Made by a program: the position numbers and the translations under genes
In this document: positions 1 to 12,700 of the stretch, piece by piece
How the letters are laid out: every line of letters begins with the position of its first letter
How positions within the stretch are numbered: the stretch's first letter is position 1
Notes under the pieces: generated by a model
Seen by the model: only the letters and a program-made list of their open reading frames with translations
Told to the model about the DNA's origin: nothing
The model's database searches: none
Assembly (NCBI GenBank): GCA_013397935.1
Contig: VZRN01000794.1
Coordinates: 1,415,980 to 1,479,979 of the forward strand
Reading direction: 5' to 3'
DNA from: Dasyornis broadbenti
Lineage: Eukaryota > Chordata > Aves > Passeriformes > Dasyornithidae
DNA length: 64,000 bases

Positions 1-1605
1 GGACCTGAGTTCTCATAACAATAAATGGAAGCGTCGAGTTTCCAGGAGACCGTGTCAGGATCTATTTAAAGGCTAAGCAAAGAATAGCTAAATATGGTTT
101 GCAGCGAGGTGCCAAGTTTTCTTTCTGGTCTATGCCATGTGACTGAAAGGATTTTGGCTGTATAGGTGCTTTCACCAAAAATCCCCGAGGAACAAGAGTA
201 GGAAGACTTGAGAACAGGCTGAAATGACTTCTCAAAAATAATATTCTTTAGCAGACCACATGTATAAAATAGCAGTTACCAACAACCCTTGATTTACAGC
301 CAGGAGCAGCAAAAGAACATTTGAGTCTAAAAGTGAGCTGCCATTGATTCTAAATAGGGATTTGCTTTCATCTGGACAACTGCAGACTGATAAACACGTC
401 CCTCAGCCCTGTCCTTATGAGCTGTCCTGTACTGTGCCGTGTCCCTGGCTCCTGCATGTGTTTCAGCAGGAATTACACATGGGGAAAAGCCCTCTTTCCT
501 CTCCTAGCCTGTTTATCTGGTATGATTGGTCTGTGATTGCTTCCTGAGCCTGGGTGTGCTGGGGTGACCTGAGCTTTGAGCAGGGGTGGGGGGAAGTAAG
601 GACATGACCCTCGTGACTCAGGGAGCAGCACTATTTAGATGGCTCCAGAGGGACGTGGCTCCCCTCCCGAGGGAGCTCCAGCCCGTGTGGATACGGGGGC
701 TTGATAAGGAACAGAGGAAACCTGAAGGAAACGGCAAAGTCAGCAGGAGGGCTTTGATAAAGGACTGCCGGTATTTCTGGATGCTGGGTCAGGCTGCCCC
801 AGGGTAGTCCTTCACCGTGAGGCTGCAGCAGGGAGAGTGGAAGTAATGGAGGGAAGACAGGAAGGAGGGTAGAGAGCCTAGAAGGGAAATAACCTCCTCT
901 GCTTCTTGCACAGAGCATTGCCTTTAAGAGAGGAAATTCCCACAGACTTTTAGCCACTTTCTAGTAAAAAGGAAAACAGCTTCATGCTATTTAACAATGA
1001 TCTGTAAACACAGCCAGACTCCAGAAATTAAAGCTCAAGTAAAAGTGACTTGACAGTTAGAAGTGAATTTTATGAAAATACCAAATTACCTCAGAAGTAA
1101 AAAAAAAAAATTATGGAAATTACTTCCCTCCCTCTTGGAATAAGTCATTCTCGTGAATCAGGGGAGCAGACTCTGCCATTTCTGGTCTAATTTCCATTGT
1201 TTCTGGTGGTTTGCTGGACTCACAGTAGGATTGGGGATGCTGATAGTTTCAGCAGCCTGCAGCATATTCTCCTTTTTCTGGATATATCGTTCTCATAGTT
1301 CAAAAAAACCCACCGAACCCACAAAAAAGTTTTCAGGATGACTGGGAAACAATTTATGATCAACAATGTGGGAACAACAAAATACCAGCCACTTCCACTC
1401 ATTGCAGATTTGGGTGTGATTCATACCAGGGATAAAACAGAAGATCACGCCATAATTAGCATCAAACCCCACAGCCTGGCACTCCTCCCACTTTGCTGAT
1501 AAGGCACCTGACAGAGTGGAGGCCAATTGCAGAAATTATTACAATGATTTTTTTATGACTTATGGGGGAATTTTTTGGACCTTATCTTCTCCATTTGCCT
1601 CTTAC
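1..1605 (-). other. TACR2: TACR2 intron 1 (partial)
   Basis: Sequence 3' of the TACR2 exon 1 donor on the minus strand. I see no TACR2 exon 2 (which would begin Y-M-A-I-like after the split Arg), so the next exon lies beyond the left edge. Contents are unremarkable apart from a short A-run near 1100-1110. Confidence 0.8.
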
Positions 1606-2009
1606 CTCTCTGCAGCGACAGCTGTCATGGAGTAAATGCTCACAAACACTGCGGTGATGGGGAACCAGTTCTGAAACCTGCAGAATTCCTCCCCAAAATA
1701 CCAGACATTGTGACTGGCGTAGATAAAATTGAAGATGGTGTTGAAAGCAGACATCAGCAGGTCTGAAAGAGCCAAGTTAACGATGAAGTAATTGGTAGCG
1801 GTCCTCATTCTCCTGTGTGCCAGAATAATCCAGATGATGGTGACATTGCCAACGATGGATGTGATAACAATGAAGGAGTAGGTGATGGCCCACAGAGCAA
1901 TTCTCCATCCTGGCTGGGTGAACTGGGTTACTGCTGTCCAGTTACCGCTGTCCTCGAGGGAGTCAGCCTGCGAAACGTTGCTCGTGTTAAAAACAGAAAA
2001 GACGCCCAT
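1606..2009 (-). CDS. TACR2: Tachykinin receptor 2 (substance-K/neurokinin A receptor), first coding exon
   Basis: Class A GPCR that couples tachykinin (neurokinin A) binding at the plasma membrane to Gq signalling. Only the first exon is in the window: 134 codons plus two bases of a split Arg codon, ending at a GT donor (GTAAG, 1605-1601 on the minus strand). Seen: three N-glycosylation sequons in the N-terminus (N8, N11, N23); TM1 about 36-63 with N55 in GNV (position 1.50); an intracellular HRRMRT loop; TM2 about 73-97 with D83 (2.50); the YASHNVWYFG extracellular loop; C110 (3.25, disulphide Cys); and TM3 ending AAER. The remaining exons must lie left of the window. The chosen start has an in-frame TAA 9 nt upstream and a good Kozak context (purine -3, G +4). 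TACR2 rather than TACR1/3 is inferred from the ALWAITY and YFIVNLALSD segments and from linkage to TSPAN15 and NEUROG3. The DRY motif begins with Glu instead of the Asp usual in this family. Confidence 0.93.
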
Positions 2010-5000
2010 GGCTTTTTATTTCTCCTAAGTGTAAAAGAAAATCTTCTGGCATCTGCTCATTTTCTTGCAGTAGGTGCTGGTGGTATGAATTTCCATGCAT
2101 ATAACCAAGTGCTGTTAAAAAGACATCGGGCTGAGCTGTCTCATGTCCTCTCGCCCTGTTTTCCAAGTGATGCAATGCAGTTCCAGGAGGAGATGAGCGG
2201 TGCCAAGGGCCTCCTCCTTTTCTCCTGGCATTTTAACCTACATTCAAAGAGCAAAAACTAAAGAACGACTCTCTCCTTCGAGTTTCTTTTTCTCCTAAAA
2301 AAGGAAGGAAAGAAAGGTGTTTTCCAGGCCAGTGGTAAGCGATGTCTTCCTTTAGATTATTTTTAGGGTCAAGAGAACATAAATGGAAGCCAGAAAACAC
2401 TTCAAGTAGAAATTCTTCGTTCGGGCAGCAGTTTTCTGCACGACCAGGTATTTGAATCTTCTGCAGTGGGACTGCATTTGCTCTTCTTTCCCTGTGTAAC
2501 TATTAAGCGCGAGGCAGGAGTCGCACTGGGATAAAATCTCTACAGGTTTTAAGAGGACTTTGATAGGAGGTGGAGTCTCTTGCAGGGAAAAACTAAACAA
2601 CCAATTTGACACCAAAGGAAATGTGGCAAAGTGGTACGTGAAGCTCCCCCCGGCCATCCTCAGTTAGTTTTGAATAACCTCTGAAGTGCCCACGCTGCTC
2701 TATCAGGATTTTACAGGATTAAATGCAAGGGTAGTTACTTTGCCAAGTTTACCAGTCCTGCAATCTTTGTGTTTTCAGGACTCTGCCTGACTTCCCGTGA
2801 GCTCTCATAGCAAGAGAGAAACTATATTCAATGCAGTTTAGCAAGGTCCTTCCTTTTGGAAGGCTGCATCTCATTCACCAGTGTGTGCTGTAGGAACTTG
2901 GTGACCTCATGCATGCAGAAATTTAGAATTCTCATAGGAAAGAAGAACCCCTGACTCTGCTCGGAGCACAGTGCTCTTGTGCGGTGTCAGCTTTAAAGCA
3001 AAGGACATAAACATAAGCAACACACTGAGGCTGAGATTTCCAAGAGTACTTGGCACTGACTCATGCCTGCTCTACTGGAAGCTGAAAGTGTTTCAGGTAT
3101 GAAAACTTGCCCTCAGGATTCAGAAGAACCTGTGGTGCTGGGATGGCGGTAGTTTTCCAGCTCCCATAGCTGCTGGAGCTGCAGCTTTGTGCCAGGCTCT
3201 CCTGTAACAGGGCAGTATTTATCAGTTCAGGATCCTTTGCACCAGCTCAGCCTGGAATCTTTCCTTGCTTCATTAATTTTTGGAGGCAGGCATGAGTTAA
3301 CCCATCAGGTAATCAATTCTTTAAAGCAGGTTTTCTCTGAAACAATATTGCCCAAGTGTTGCTTACTAAGAAATCAGGACCTGTAGTCCTGCATGTAATA
3401 TCGCCTTCTCTTCACAATAGACTTCCCTGCAGGTGATCCCACTCACTTCCCTACCCAGAAACTGAAAAAATACACTTGTACATATCTCTAACATGCATTG
3501 CAAAGCTGTTCCAGGCGCTTCTTCAAAGTCTTACACTGACACCTCATTAAACACCTTATGGACCTTCCACTTTCCATACACAGTCCAGGAGGGCTGTTCA
3601 TGACTTGCAGTAGGAATTCAACAGCTAATAATGTTCTTCAGATTTGTTTTTAATATTCTCTCTCAAGTCTCTGCAAATTTGAAGGAGAATAGGAGCAAAA
3701 ACCTCCATATGTTTAGAGGGCAGTGCATGGAAGTGCTTTATCAGTTACGGAAAGTAGAACATAAGCAAACGCTTAGAAAAAGGGCTGCACTTATTGACCC
3801 TTCAGTGGTGAACCTGTAACCTCTCTCGGCTGACTTTGAAGATGGTCAAGGTGCCCAGGTTTCCTAGCAACCTTCTTCTGAACCATCTGCCCCAGTCCCT
3901 GATCTGTTACTCAGGTGATAATCGAAGAGCAGCCACCCTTTGGCCAACATTTCATCATACGAGTCGGGACGGATTTGCTTTCCTTTCTCCACACCCACAC
4001 CTTTTATTCGTTTGCTGGTTGTGCATTGACAAGGTTATCATCCTGGAGCCCAGCCAATGATTTAGTGTGTGCTATCAGCCTTTTGACTTGAAAACTGGGG
4101 CGATTTTTGACACAGGCAGGCTCCAGTTTCCTCAAGGAAGCTGCATTTGCCTGAGACTGTGGGTAAAACCTGCCTCACCAGTGGTTTTGGAGTTATACCA
4201 GAGAAAGGGACTACCTGAGAGCAGGGGCTTTGGGTTTGGCTGGTTTCACTGTTATTTTTATTATGGGCAGGATTGTCAAGGCCAAACGTTACCGCACTGA
4301 GTCACCGGTCCCAGCTCTGAGCAAAGGGTGAGAGATGCAAACAAAAGATGCAGGTCTGCAAGGTCAGGAAGAGTAATTAGGGGTGTTTTGTGTTTTGGAA
4401 ACATAATACCAGGTAATACAGTCAGTAGAAGCTTTAACTGTATTGCGAGTTTGACTCTGCTATAGGAGGAAGACCCTTTGTCCAGGGGACAGTTTCAAGA
4501 GCAGGACATGAGGACCATGAGCATCCACCTTGAGTGGGACAAAGTGCAGCTGGCCTGCAGCTCCATCAGCTAGACATGGGCTGCAGGGAAGCAGCAAAAA
4601 TGCCTCTGGTAGCACTGAAAAGCTTTGGGTCTTTCTGACAGGGTTTGGTGCAAGGCTAGCTAGGGTTCACTTCCTTTCTGCAGAGCTCCTAAAGCCCTGG
4701 GTCAAATGCTCTGCAGTCCATGGCTTTTGATGACTGTCTTTAGGACAACCCCTGGAGATGAGTGAGGAAACATGGAAGTTACTGATCCTTAATAAGAACA
4801 AAACCACTGCTAGTTGAGCTGTTGGATGGTCCCGGGAGCAGATGCTGTAATGCACGATCTGCCAGACTCTTGGATGGAAAACTGCAGCCCTGTGCTGCAA
4901 AGGGCTGAGGGGGGAGAGAATGCAACCATGACAGACCCTCAGGCAGTTTATAACATCTTACTTTAACCACAGTTTGCTGCTAAACTATAACTGTCACCAG

Positions 5001-6569
5001 AAATATTGCCATTTGTATAGACTAAGTCTGGGATTCAGGAAAAGAAAGAAATTAGTCAATTATTTTCATGCAGTTTCATAACAGAACCTGTTTTGGTACA
5101 CTGGCTCAGTTCTGAGGGAAAATAACAGGAAAACAGACACTGCTTTACTCAGCTTCCCCATCCAGCAGGACGTGGCCTGAAATTTTATGTGCAGGAATCT
5201 GCACAAATGACAAGGTAAGGCATTAAAGAAGTCAAACCAGAACAATTAATTTAGGTAAAGACTCAAACAAGGAAGATGCCTAAGTGACAGGAACATTCTT
5301 GGATGTGAATGACGCCCATGAGACATGAAGAACATGTGACAGACTCTAATTCCCAACAACTATATGACATGGGATTTCCAACCTGCATGCCATTGCTAAG
5401 TGTCAGGGATATTTGCAGATCTCTCTGAAAACTGAAGTTGATATTTTAGAGGATGAATGCTCCAAGGCATTGTATTACTGTCAGAAACGTTAGAGGTGAA
5501 GAGCTATTCTGTTGCTGGGAGTGTCCTGGGCTGGATTATTTGTTTCCCAGGAGCAGAATGTGGTAGCACTGCATGCAAAAGCAATGGGGCTTTTTATAAT
5601 AGAATTATCCGGGGATATTTTTTAGCCTTTATAAACGTGGTTTTGGTGTATTGTATGACCTAAGGAAATGATGTGTGACTGACTGTTTACGCAGTCCTTG
5701 TATGCAGCTCAGAGGTTTTTCAGTCTCTTTGCTAGGTAACTTAAGGATAAATGCTGCCCCACTTCATCTCCTCTGACACCAGACACTGATTTTCAATGCC
5801 ATCTGTCTCTGTTCCAGGCCAGGATGAAACAACCAACTCTGTGACAGTTGTCTGCCACTTTGAATGAGACTTTTTTCCCTCGGGGGAAAATAGCTCTTTG
5901 TGGGACAGGAGTGCAGCATTGCGGGCTTGAAAGGGCTTATTTCATCTCGGAGGCATGAATGGCGTTTGCAGTTCATGATCGCTGTGTCAGACCCAACACC
6001 GACCCACTGTCACAGCAGCGGGACGTGGATAAATATCGGTGTAGGCACAAAACATAGCCAGTGCAATATGCCTGTGAACTGTTATTGGCAGGACGCGACC
6101 CTCTTTGCATGAACAATCGTGTGGGTGTTACAATGGGAGGTAAACTCAGTGGTAATGTTTCCTCGTGCTGGTGGAGGGTGTAGGGATTGTACTTGGCCAT
6201 GTTTTTGGATGCTCGACCGAAAATCCGAGCGCCCATGCAGCAGCTTTCTATGGATGTGTCTTTGTCCCGGCTGCTTTCATGGCGATGGCAGAGGTTTGGA
6301 GATGCGCGCAGGGCTTCGGCAGCACTGCCTGTTGGAGCGGCCAGATCTCTCTCTCCTGACGCCTGCAGCTGCGGGGCTAATCCCGACCGAGCGGCCAGGC
6401 TTTTGCCGAGGGAATTGAAAGGAATAAAAGCGAAGAAAGAAGAGAAAGACGAAAGCAGAAGCGGCAGCCGGAGCTCCACAGCCGTTCCCACGTTTCCCCG
6501 GTGCTGTCCCTGCGCGCCGCTCCCCGGTCCCGCTGCCGGAAGCGGCGGCGCCCCCGGGCCCGCCCGTCG
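2010..6569. other. Divergent TACR2/TSPAN15 intergenic region
   Basis: About 4.6 kb between the TACR2 start codon (leftward) and the TSPAN15 promoter gap (rightward). It should contain the TACR2 5' UTR and promoter immediately right of 2009, but I cannot fix a TSS: no convincing TATA box or CpG island stands next to exon 1. No coding exon, RNA gene or interspersed repeat is recognisable in 2.1-6.4 kb. GC content rises sharply after about 6.4 kb, into the TSPAN15 CpG island. Confidence 0.6.
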
Positions 6570-6626
6570 NNNNNNNNNNNNNNNNNNNNNNNNNNNNNNN
6601 NNNNNNNNNNNNNNNNNNNNNNNNNN
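6570..6626. other. Assembly gap (57 N) in TSPAN15 5' UTR/promoter
   Basis: A run of N inside GC-rich sequence directly before TSPAN15 exon 1. Its real length is unknown. It removes part of the 5' UTR but no TSPAN15 coding sequence, because the start codon at 6637 follows it. Confidence 0.99.
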
Positions 6627-6636
6627 GGAGGGGAGG

Positions 6637-6732
6637 ATGGCGGCGGGGGACCCGGAGCAGGCGCGGTACTGTGGACGGCTCTCCTACCTCTGCCTCAAGC
6701 TCACCCTCATCACCTACTCCACCACGTTCTGG
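6637..6732 (+). CDS. TSPAN15: TSPAN15 coding exon 1 (residues 1-32)
   Basis: Encodes the cytoplasmic N-terminus (MAAGDPEQARYCGRLSY) and the first half of TM1, ending at Phe-Trp before a GTGAGC donor. The short N-terminus with EQ-RYC-R-SYL-LK matches the family start, so the Met at 6637 is the right start even though a gap lies just upstream. The N-terminal Cys is a likely palmitoylation site. Confidence 0.96.
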
Positions 6733-9700
6733 GTGAGCGGCGCTCCGGGGGCGCGGGTGATGCGGGAGGCTCGGCTCGAAGCGGGGAGTCCCGTACCCCG
6801 GTCCCGCCCTGCGCAAGGCTCCGCGCTTTAGCAATAGGCGGATGTTTCCGCGGCTGAGGTGGCGGCTGTCACGCCCGTGGCCGTGGGTGTCACACCCGTG
6901 GCTGTGGGTGCAGCGCCCCGTCCTTCCCGAGGAACGGACTAACTGGTTTTGGCAGATGGGGACTTGCAGGGGTTGGAAGTTTGGCAGGTAAAAATCATTC
7001 GTGCGTGTATTAAAATGCAGCTCTGTCCTGCAGGGGAGGTGGGCAATTAGAGCCTTTGCCCTACAGCGTCACTCCTCGGTGTATTGGGTGAGTCCTCTCT
7101 TGAGCCTTGGCAGGGAGAGGCTGCTAGGCTTTCGAGTTTACAGGTGTGTGGCACTTGCTGTCCTCATCCAGGTGTTTGGTAAAGCCATAAAGTCCCAGAT
7201 GATGGGTGCAGACTGTTGGGACATGTGGTAAATCCACGCTGCCTTTGGGACATGTGGTAAATCCACACACACCAGGCACCCCCCGGGCTGGAGGAGCCTT
7301 GGGACTCTCTTCAAGTGCTCTTTGTAAGCATCATGATTTTAAAAAGTGCTTTATTTAGACTCTAGGATACTGGGAAGATGCTGGCTTCAGGAGATGCTGA
7401 TGTTAGCGGTGCTCAGATGGGGTTTCTGGCTTTTTCCGTTTAAGCACTGCTTAAATTCTAGTTTGGCTCGTCTGTTTCTGTCTGACATGGTGTTTACCAG
7501 TTGGGAACATAAGGCTTTTGGTTTGCTGCGTGGGAGAAGAGGCTTAGATCCACCAGGTTGACAGTGAGTTTCAGATGCAAGCTATGATTTAATGAATAAA
7601 GATTGAAACACGAGGTGTTGGAGTGTAATTCACGCTTTTTGGGATCTTGGATATCTTTTGTCTGTCATAGCAGACAAACCAACCCCTGGGTTTAGGCTCC
7701 TGTTGCCCTGTGTTCCTCCACAGCTCTTCCGCAGTTCTGAATTTCAGAAAAGGGAAATTTAAATTTGTTGTGTTATTTTTCAAACCCTGTTTTTTTTGCA
7801 GCATGTCCTTCATGGAGGACTGTGCACATTGTCTGCTCCACGTTTTCTGTCTGCAGCAAGGGCCCTTGCTGGTGGGATGTAAACATTCATGTGGTGGCAG
7901 AGAAAGGGCCCTTCTGAAACCATTCTCAGAGCGTCCACGGAGGACAAAGCCTCTTTCAGGCAGCCTGAGGATTTTATTTACTCTTTGTAGTTGCTCGCTC
8001 TGGATTGTCAATGCTGTGCCCTCGTTTATAAGCAAGAGCTTCCATTTGTTGGCTCTGACGGAGAGATGATTTGCTGCGGGAGGGAGAGACGGAGGGGGAA
8101 GGATGGGGGCTGCGAGAGGGGGAAGGAAGGATGGGGAATGACAGGGAATTGCTCTGGGAAGGCTGGCATTGGGCAGCATCCTCCTGGCACTGGGGCTGAA
8201 CACACGCCGGATTGTGTGAGGCGTGTGGGCTTCGCTCTCGGAATTTTCTTTTATTTCAGCTTAGCGAAGCAGATCTCATCAGCTGTAAATGTCAGGCGCC
8301 TGGTTCTCTTTTCAGCACTGTTATTCTTGCTGAGTTTGTTTGGTTTGTGTTTTTGGTGTTTTTTTTTTTTTAATTAGTGTAAATCAAAGTAAAGCTTGGC
8401 TGTGGGAATATTGGCTTGCTTGAATTTTGGGTGGTTTGTGAGGTTCTGCTGCTGTTTGGGGCTTTGACCTGCTGGATGCTGAGTTCATTCAATTCCCTCC
8501 CTGCTGTTGCTGTTCCTCTGGTACATTACAAGTGATGAACGTCCAGATTCGAGTCCCCAGGATGGCTTTAAACCACCAGGAACTAAATATCAGCCTTATC
8601 CAAAGCAGAAAGGAAATTAAAGCATCGCTGGGAGTGTCAGAGGGGATGTTTGCTACAGGCCTTGAGGCCTTCCCCTGTCACCAGGGCTTTTTTAAAAACC
8701 AGTTGTCACTGTAACTTTTCCAGCTCTTTTGCTGGCAATTCGGGCTGTAATGTGATTTTTCTTGCCCAGCTGAAACAAAATCCGGCATTTTAAACAGAAG
8801 GTGCTGTTGTTGAGCGGGTGCTTTATTTAAGAATAAGTACTGTAAATACAGGGTTAAAGCTTCTGCTTATAAATAAATAAATAAATGCTTCTCCTGTCTC
8901 TTGGGAAAACAGCTTCCGTGCGTGCGAAAGCCCCAGAGAAATCTCCTGGTATTTGCTGGTGGATGCTCATTTAATGTGAGTTGAGGCAGTAAATTTTTCC
9001 TGTGTACACAGCTGGAATTGCCAAATTGGGAGCTGTTGTGAAGGATGCAGGATGTAAACAGTTCGTGTTTCGGAGGGTTCCCTACGTAAAAGCTGTGTTT
9101 CCACCCCCAGGCACAGGAAGGGAGAGCACAGATCGCAGAAGAGACTCGGGTGGGATGACTGCTAGGTTAGCACCTCTGCTTGCCATAAATAATTGCTGCT
9201 GTTGGTTTGACCATATTCAAGGTTTAAAAGATTTTTATTAAATACTTAAAAAACCAGAAGATAATGCAAGCAAAAATCTTGGAGGGTGTCAGAGCAAAAA
9301 TGGAAGTGAAAAGGGGTGACGATATATGTGTATATGAAGATGCTGTATGTATTTATGTATCTTAAGCTCTTAAAGTTGGAAATGTCATGTATGTATTTAT
9401 GTATCTTAAGCTCTTAAAGTTGGAAATGTCATGTATTTTACTCACAGGCACCTTTGAGTCAAAGAAAATCTGAAACTTAATGTTTTGATGAGAAAAGTAT
9501 GGTTAAGAAAAAGACATTTCAGTAAAAAGTTCCAGTCTTGAAACAATGCTCTTCTGAAATGCTGATAATCCCATCAAGCTTTAATACATGTTGTTTATGT
9601 CCAGTGTTTGGGTTTTTAATTTTTAAACAAGGAATTTACCAGGCAAGAGTTACTGTCTTTGTTGTTAAAGGAACTTTAGTGTTTGCAGGAGAATCTAGTT

Positions 9701-12700
9701 TTGGGGTTTTCTTAATAATTAAAAAAACCCCAAAAAACAATAGAGCTCCTGAGTTGTGTACAAGTACAGTCACCAATTTTATAATCTGTAATAGGTTTAT
9801 ATGGTGCTGAGACTCTTTCCTCAATAGCTGCATTTAAAAATGTCTGATTTCTTTATTTTGTCATCTGCTTGAAAATAAATCAGTAGTTTGTTATTTTTTT
9901 AAAAGAATAAAGCTAACACTACAAATTGACCATCTAGTAATAAAAACCCCCTAATTACAGTTCTACAGTAGGAGCATATCAGTGGTAAATTTTTGATCCC
10001 TGTTATTTGTCCAGTGTGTTTTCTCTTCTGTCATCATTACTGCATAATTTCTGGATTTGTCAGAGGAGGAGTTACTCTCAATTTTAAGTTGCTTTTAAAA
10101 TAGCTTCAGTGTATTCATATTTTATGGGTGAATCCTTCTGAGAATTTTCTCTCTTTAAATGACAAACTGTTGGCATTCCCTACATATTGTCCTTCGGTGT
10201 TATTATTTATTCCCGTACTAAATCAAGAACTTCCAGTAAGTTGTTATTTATTTTAAGATATCCCATAATTAAAAAAGTATTTCAGCTGTTTGGCTTATGA
10301 ACTTGTAACTCACATCGTGTGTTCCTCTAGCCTTTTGTCCGGGATATACTGTGTCATATCCAAAATTAAGAAGTGAAATTAAAATTTAAGAAGTATAATT
10401 AAGAAACGTTGGTGTGCAGAGAGCAGACTCGTATTTCCTGTGGAAATGTCAGGTCAGGAAAGGGAAATGTTGTTTATCAGATTGCCAAAATGATTGGTTT
10501 GTGTCTGGTGTCTTCCCTGAGGATGTGTCTGGCTGTTGGAGTCAGCAGGAAAGTTTTTGCGCTGCAATTTTCGTGATTAAGTATTGTGGGCTCTTTTTTA
10601 TTTTAATTCAGCATAATGCAAAGTGATTTGCAGCACACTGTAGGTTTAATACCAAGTGATTTTGACTTAACTAATTATTTCGATTGAAATATCTTTACCT
10701 TGTTGAACGAACTATGTCTTTTCCTATTTCACTTGTCAGCTTTATCTGGTAGCTGCTCAAGAAAGTGATGTAATTTCAAACTTGGTTTTTTTTTTTTTTT
10801 TTTTTTGGTTTTTAATCTGGTGCCTTTCCCCTGATGACAGGAGGACTGGAGGTATAGGTAATATCTGTTTTTTCTGAGCCCAGATATGATGTCTATTTTA
10901 ATTTGTTAAACTTCCAGACTGTTAAAACATGATGAAACATATTTTTGAAATGAACAAGTTAAATTCTTTTTTCTAACTCCGCCCTTTTTCTGCTTTAGAT
11001 TTTGAGGTTTTTTAAATTTTTATCCAAACTTCTGCTTTGGGTGTTTCATTGTTTATAGTGAATCCTGAAGTGAGCAGTCACAGGTTCCTGTGTACCCACA
11101 ACCTGTCATCTCTGTGTTTACTGGGAGAAAGAGTAACATCCATGCTTTCCTCTGTTTCTCTTCCAGGTGATTGGAGCCCTCGTCCTCGCCGTTGGGATTT
11201 ATGCAGAAATTGAAAGACAGAAGTATAAAACTCTAGAAAGTGCCTTTCTAGCCCCAGCAATTATTTTAATCCTTTTGGGCATTATAATGTTCCTGGTATC
11301 CTTTGTGGGTGTACTGGCTTCTCTAAGAGATAATTTATGCCTTCTGCAAGCAGTAAGTGTTTGGATTTTTCCTGGTTTCTAAGGCTTGTTGCTTTTGCTT
11401 TTCAGTGTCCTCTGAATTCACACCCATGACTATGTCTGCATTGAAAAATATTTTAATGTAGTTGCTTTTTAAAAAATTGAAATTTAATCCTAATTTAATG
11501 GCTGTGGTTCCTCCATCAGGGAGCAGCAGCATTTGCTCTTGCCAGCACCAGGACCGGAGAGGGTCTGAGCCCAGCACTGAGCAAAGCAGCTTCCCAGTAG
11601 TTAAGGTTTCATGGAAAATAATCAGGAATGTAAATTTTTATCAGTCAGTGTGTATCTTGGGCAAACTCAGCTGCTGACGTACCATTTGACGCTGGCTTCT
11701 CGTTCCAGCCCAGAGGAAGCAGCTCAAGAGGGAAACCCTGGCTCAGGCTGATGTCCGGCAGGCCGGTGTGGCTGGAGTCTGTCTGTCCTCCCCTGGGAAG
11801 TGGAATGTAGGGGGGGGATGGACAAATGTGTGTTACAAGGTTAGATGTGGAGCTCAGGCTTTTGAGAGAAGGGCCCTGAGGGTGAAGTGAAAGGGACAAG
11901 ATTTTGCTCCCCAGTACCTCTGAAAAGGTGAATTTTAGAGAAATTTCTGGGTAACGCTGTGGTTGCAGATGGAAGCTGCACACGTGACTAATTAAAATTA
12001 AAGTGTGCAAACTTCGTTTTCACCTTCATAGCATCACAGAGAGTTTGGGTTGGAAGGGACCTTGTAAAGGCCACCTAGGCCAACCCCCTTGCCATAGCAG
12101 GGCCACTAGACCAGGTTGCTCAAAACCCAACCCAACCTGGCCTTGTCATGGCAGTTCAGTCTAATGAAATGCTAAATACATGGTTTGTTTTGGAAAATGC
12201 CAGAAATAACCATGGATTTTGAAGTTATAGTGGAATTTTACTGAGAGCCTTTTGCACTGAGCCCGGTGGTGTATCAGATGCCAGGAACATTTTCTGTTCC
12301 CATTCTGGTAGCAAACCCAGCTGGGTATTCTACAAAGCAAGTCCCTGGTGCCAGCTTCTCAGGCTGATTCCAGATTTAGCAGGAAAAGAGATACCTGTCT
12401 GGTGAATTCCTGACACCGATACTGAGAGCACAGAAGTTAAAGCAGCTTTCAAAGGCGAGCATTAGGGATTATTTCCCGACGAGGGATCACAAAACTTCGC
12501 TCCTGATGAAGTTCATTGTTACACAGCAGACCTAAATTCACATAACCCATCTTTTATGCCTGAAGGGTTGGAAAAACATTTCAAGTACTGGCACGTTGCA
12601 GCTCTCTCCTGGTGCTGTGGATTTCTTCATATTTTTCACATTTTGCACACGCTTTGATGGGCAGTCATGGATGCACACATAGCTGTGTGTGAGTGCATTT

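Larger units (their letters stand above)
6440..6860 (+). promoter_or_regulatory. TSPAN15: TSPAN15 CpG-island promoter, with assembly gap
   Basis: A CpG-dense block surrounds exon 1. It includes a 57-base N run (6570-6626) ending only 10 bases before the start codon, so the 5' UTR and probably the TSS are partly missing. Just upstream, about 6417-6466 on the plus strand is almost pure purine (repeated GAAAG/GAAGA units). No TATA box is seen, as expected for a CpG-island promoter. The exact TSS cannot be placed. Confidence 0.7.
6733..11166 (+). other. TSPAN15: TSPAN15 intron 1 (4.4 kb)
   Basis: Begins GTGAGC and ends in a pyrimidine-rich TTCCAG acceptor. It contains two copies of a 21-bp sequence with 29-bp period (7217-7237 and 7246-7266), a short AAAT microsatellite (8871-8886), a 44-bp tandem duplication (9347-9434), a 12-bp-arm inverted repeat (9699-9735) and a long T-run near 10786-10806. 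No further exon is recognisable. Confidence 0.85.
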
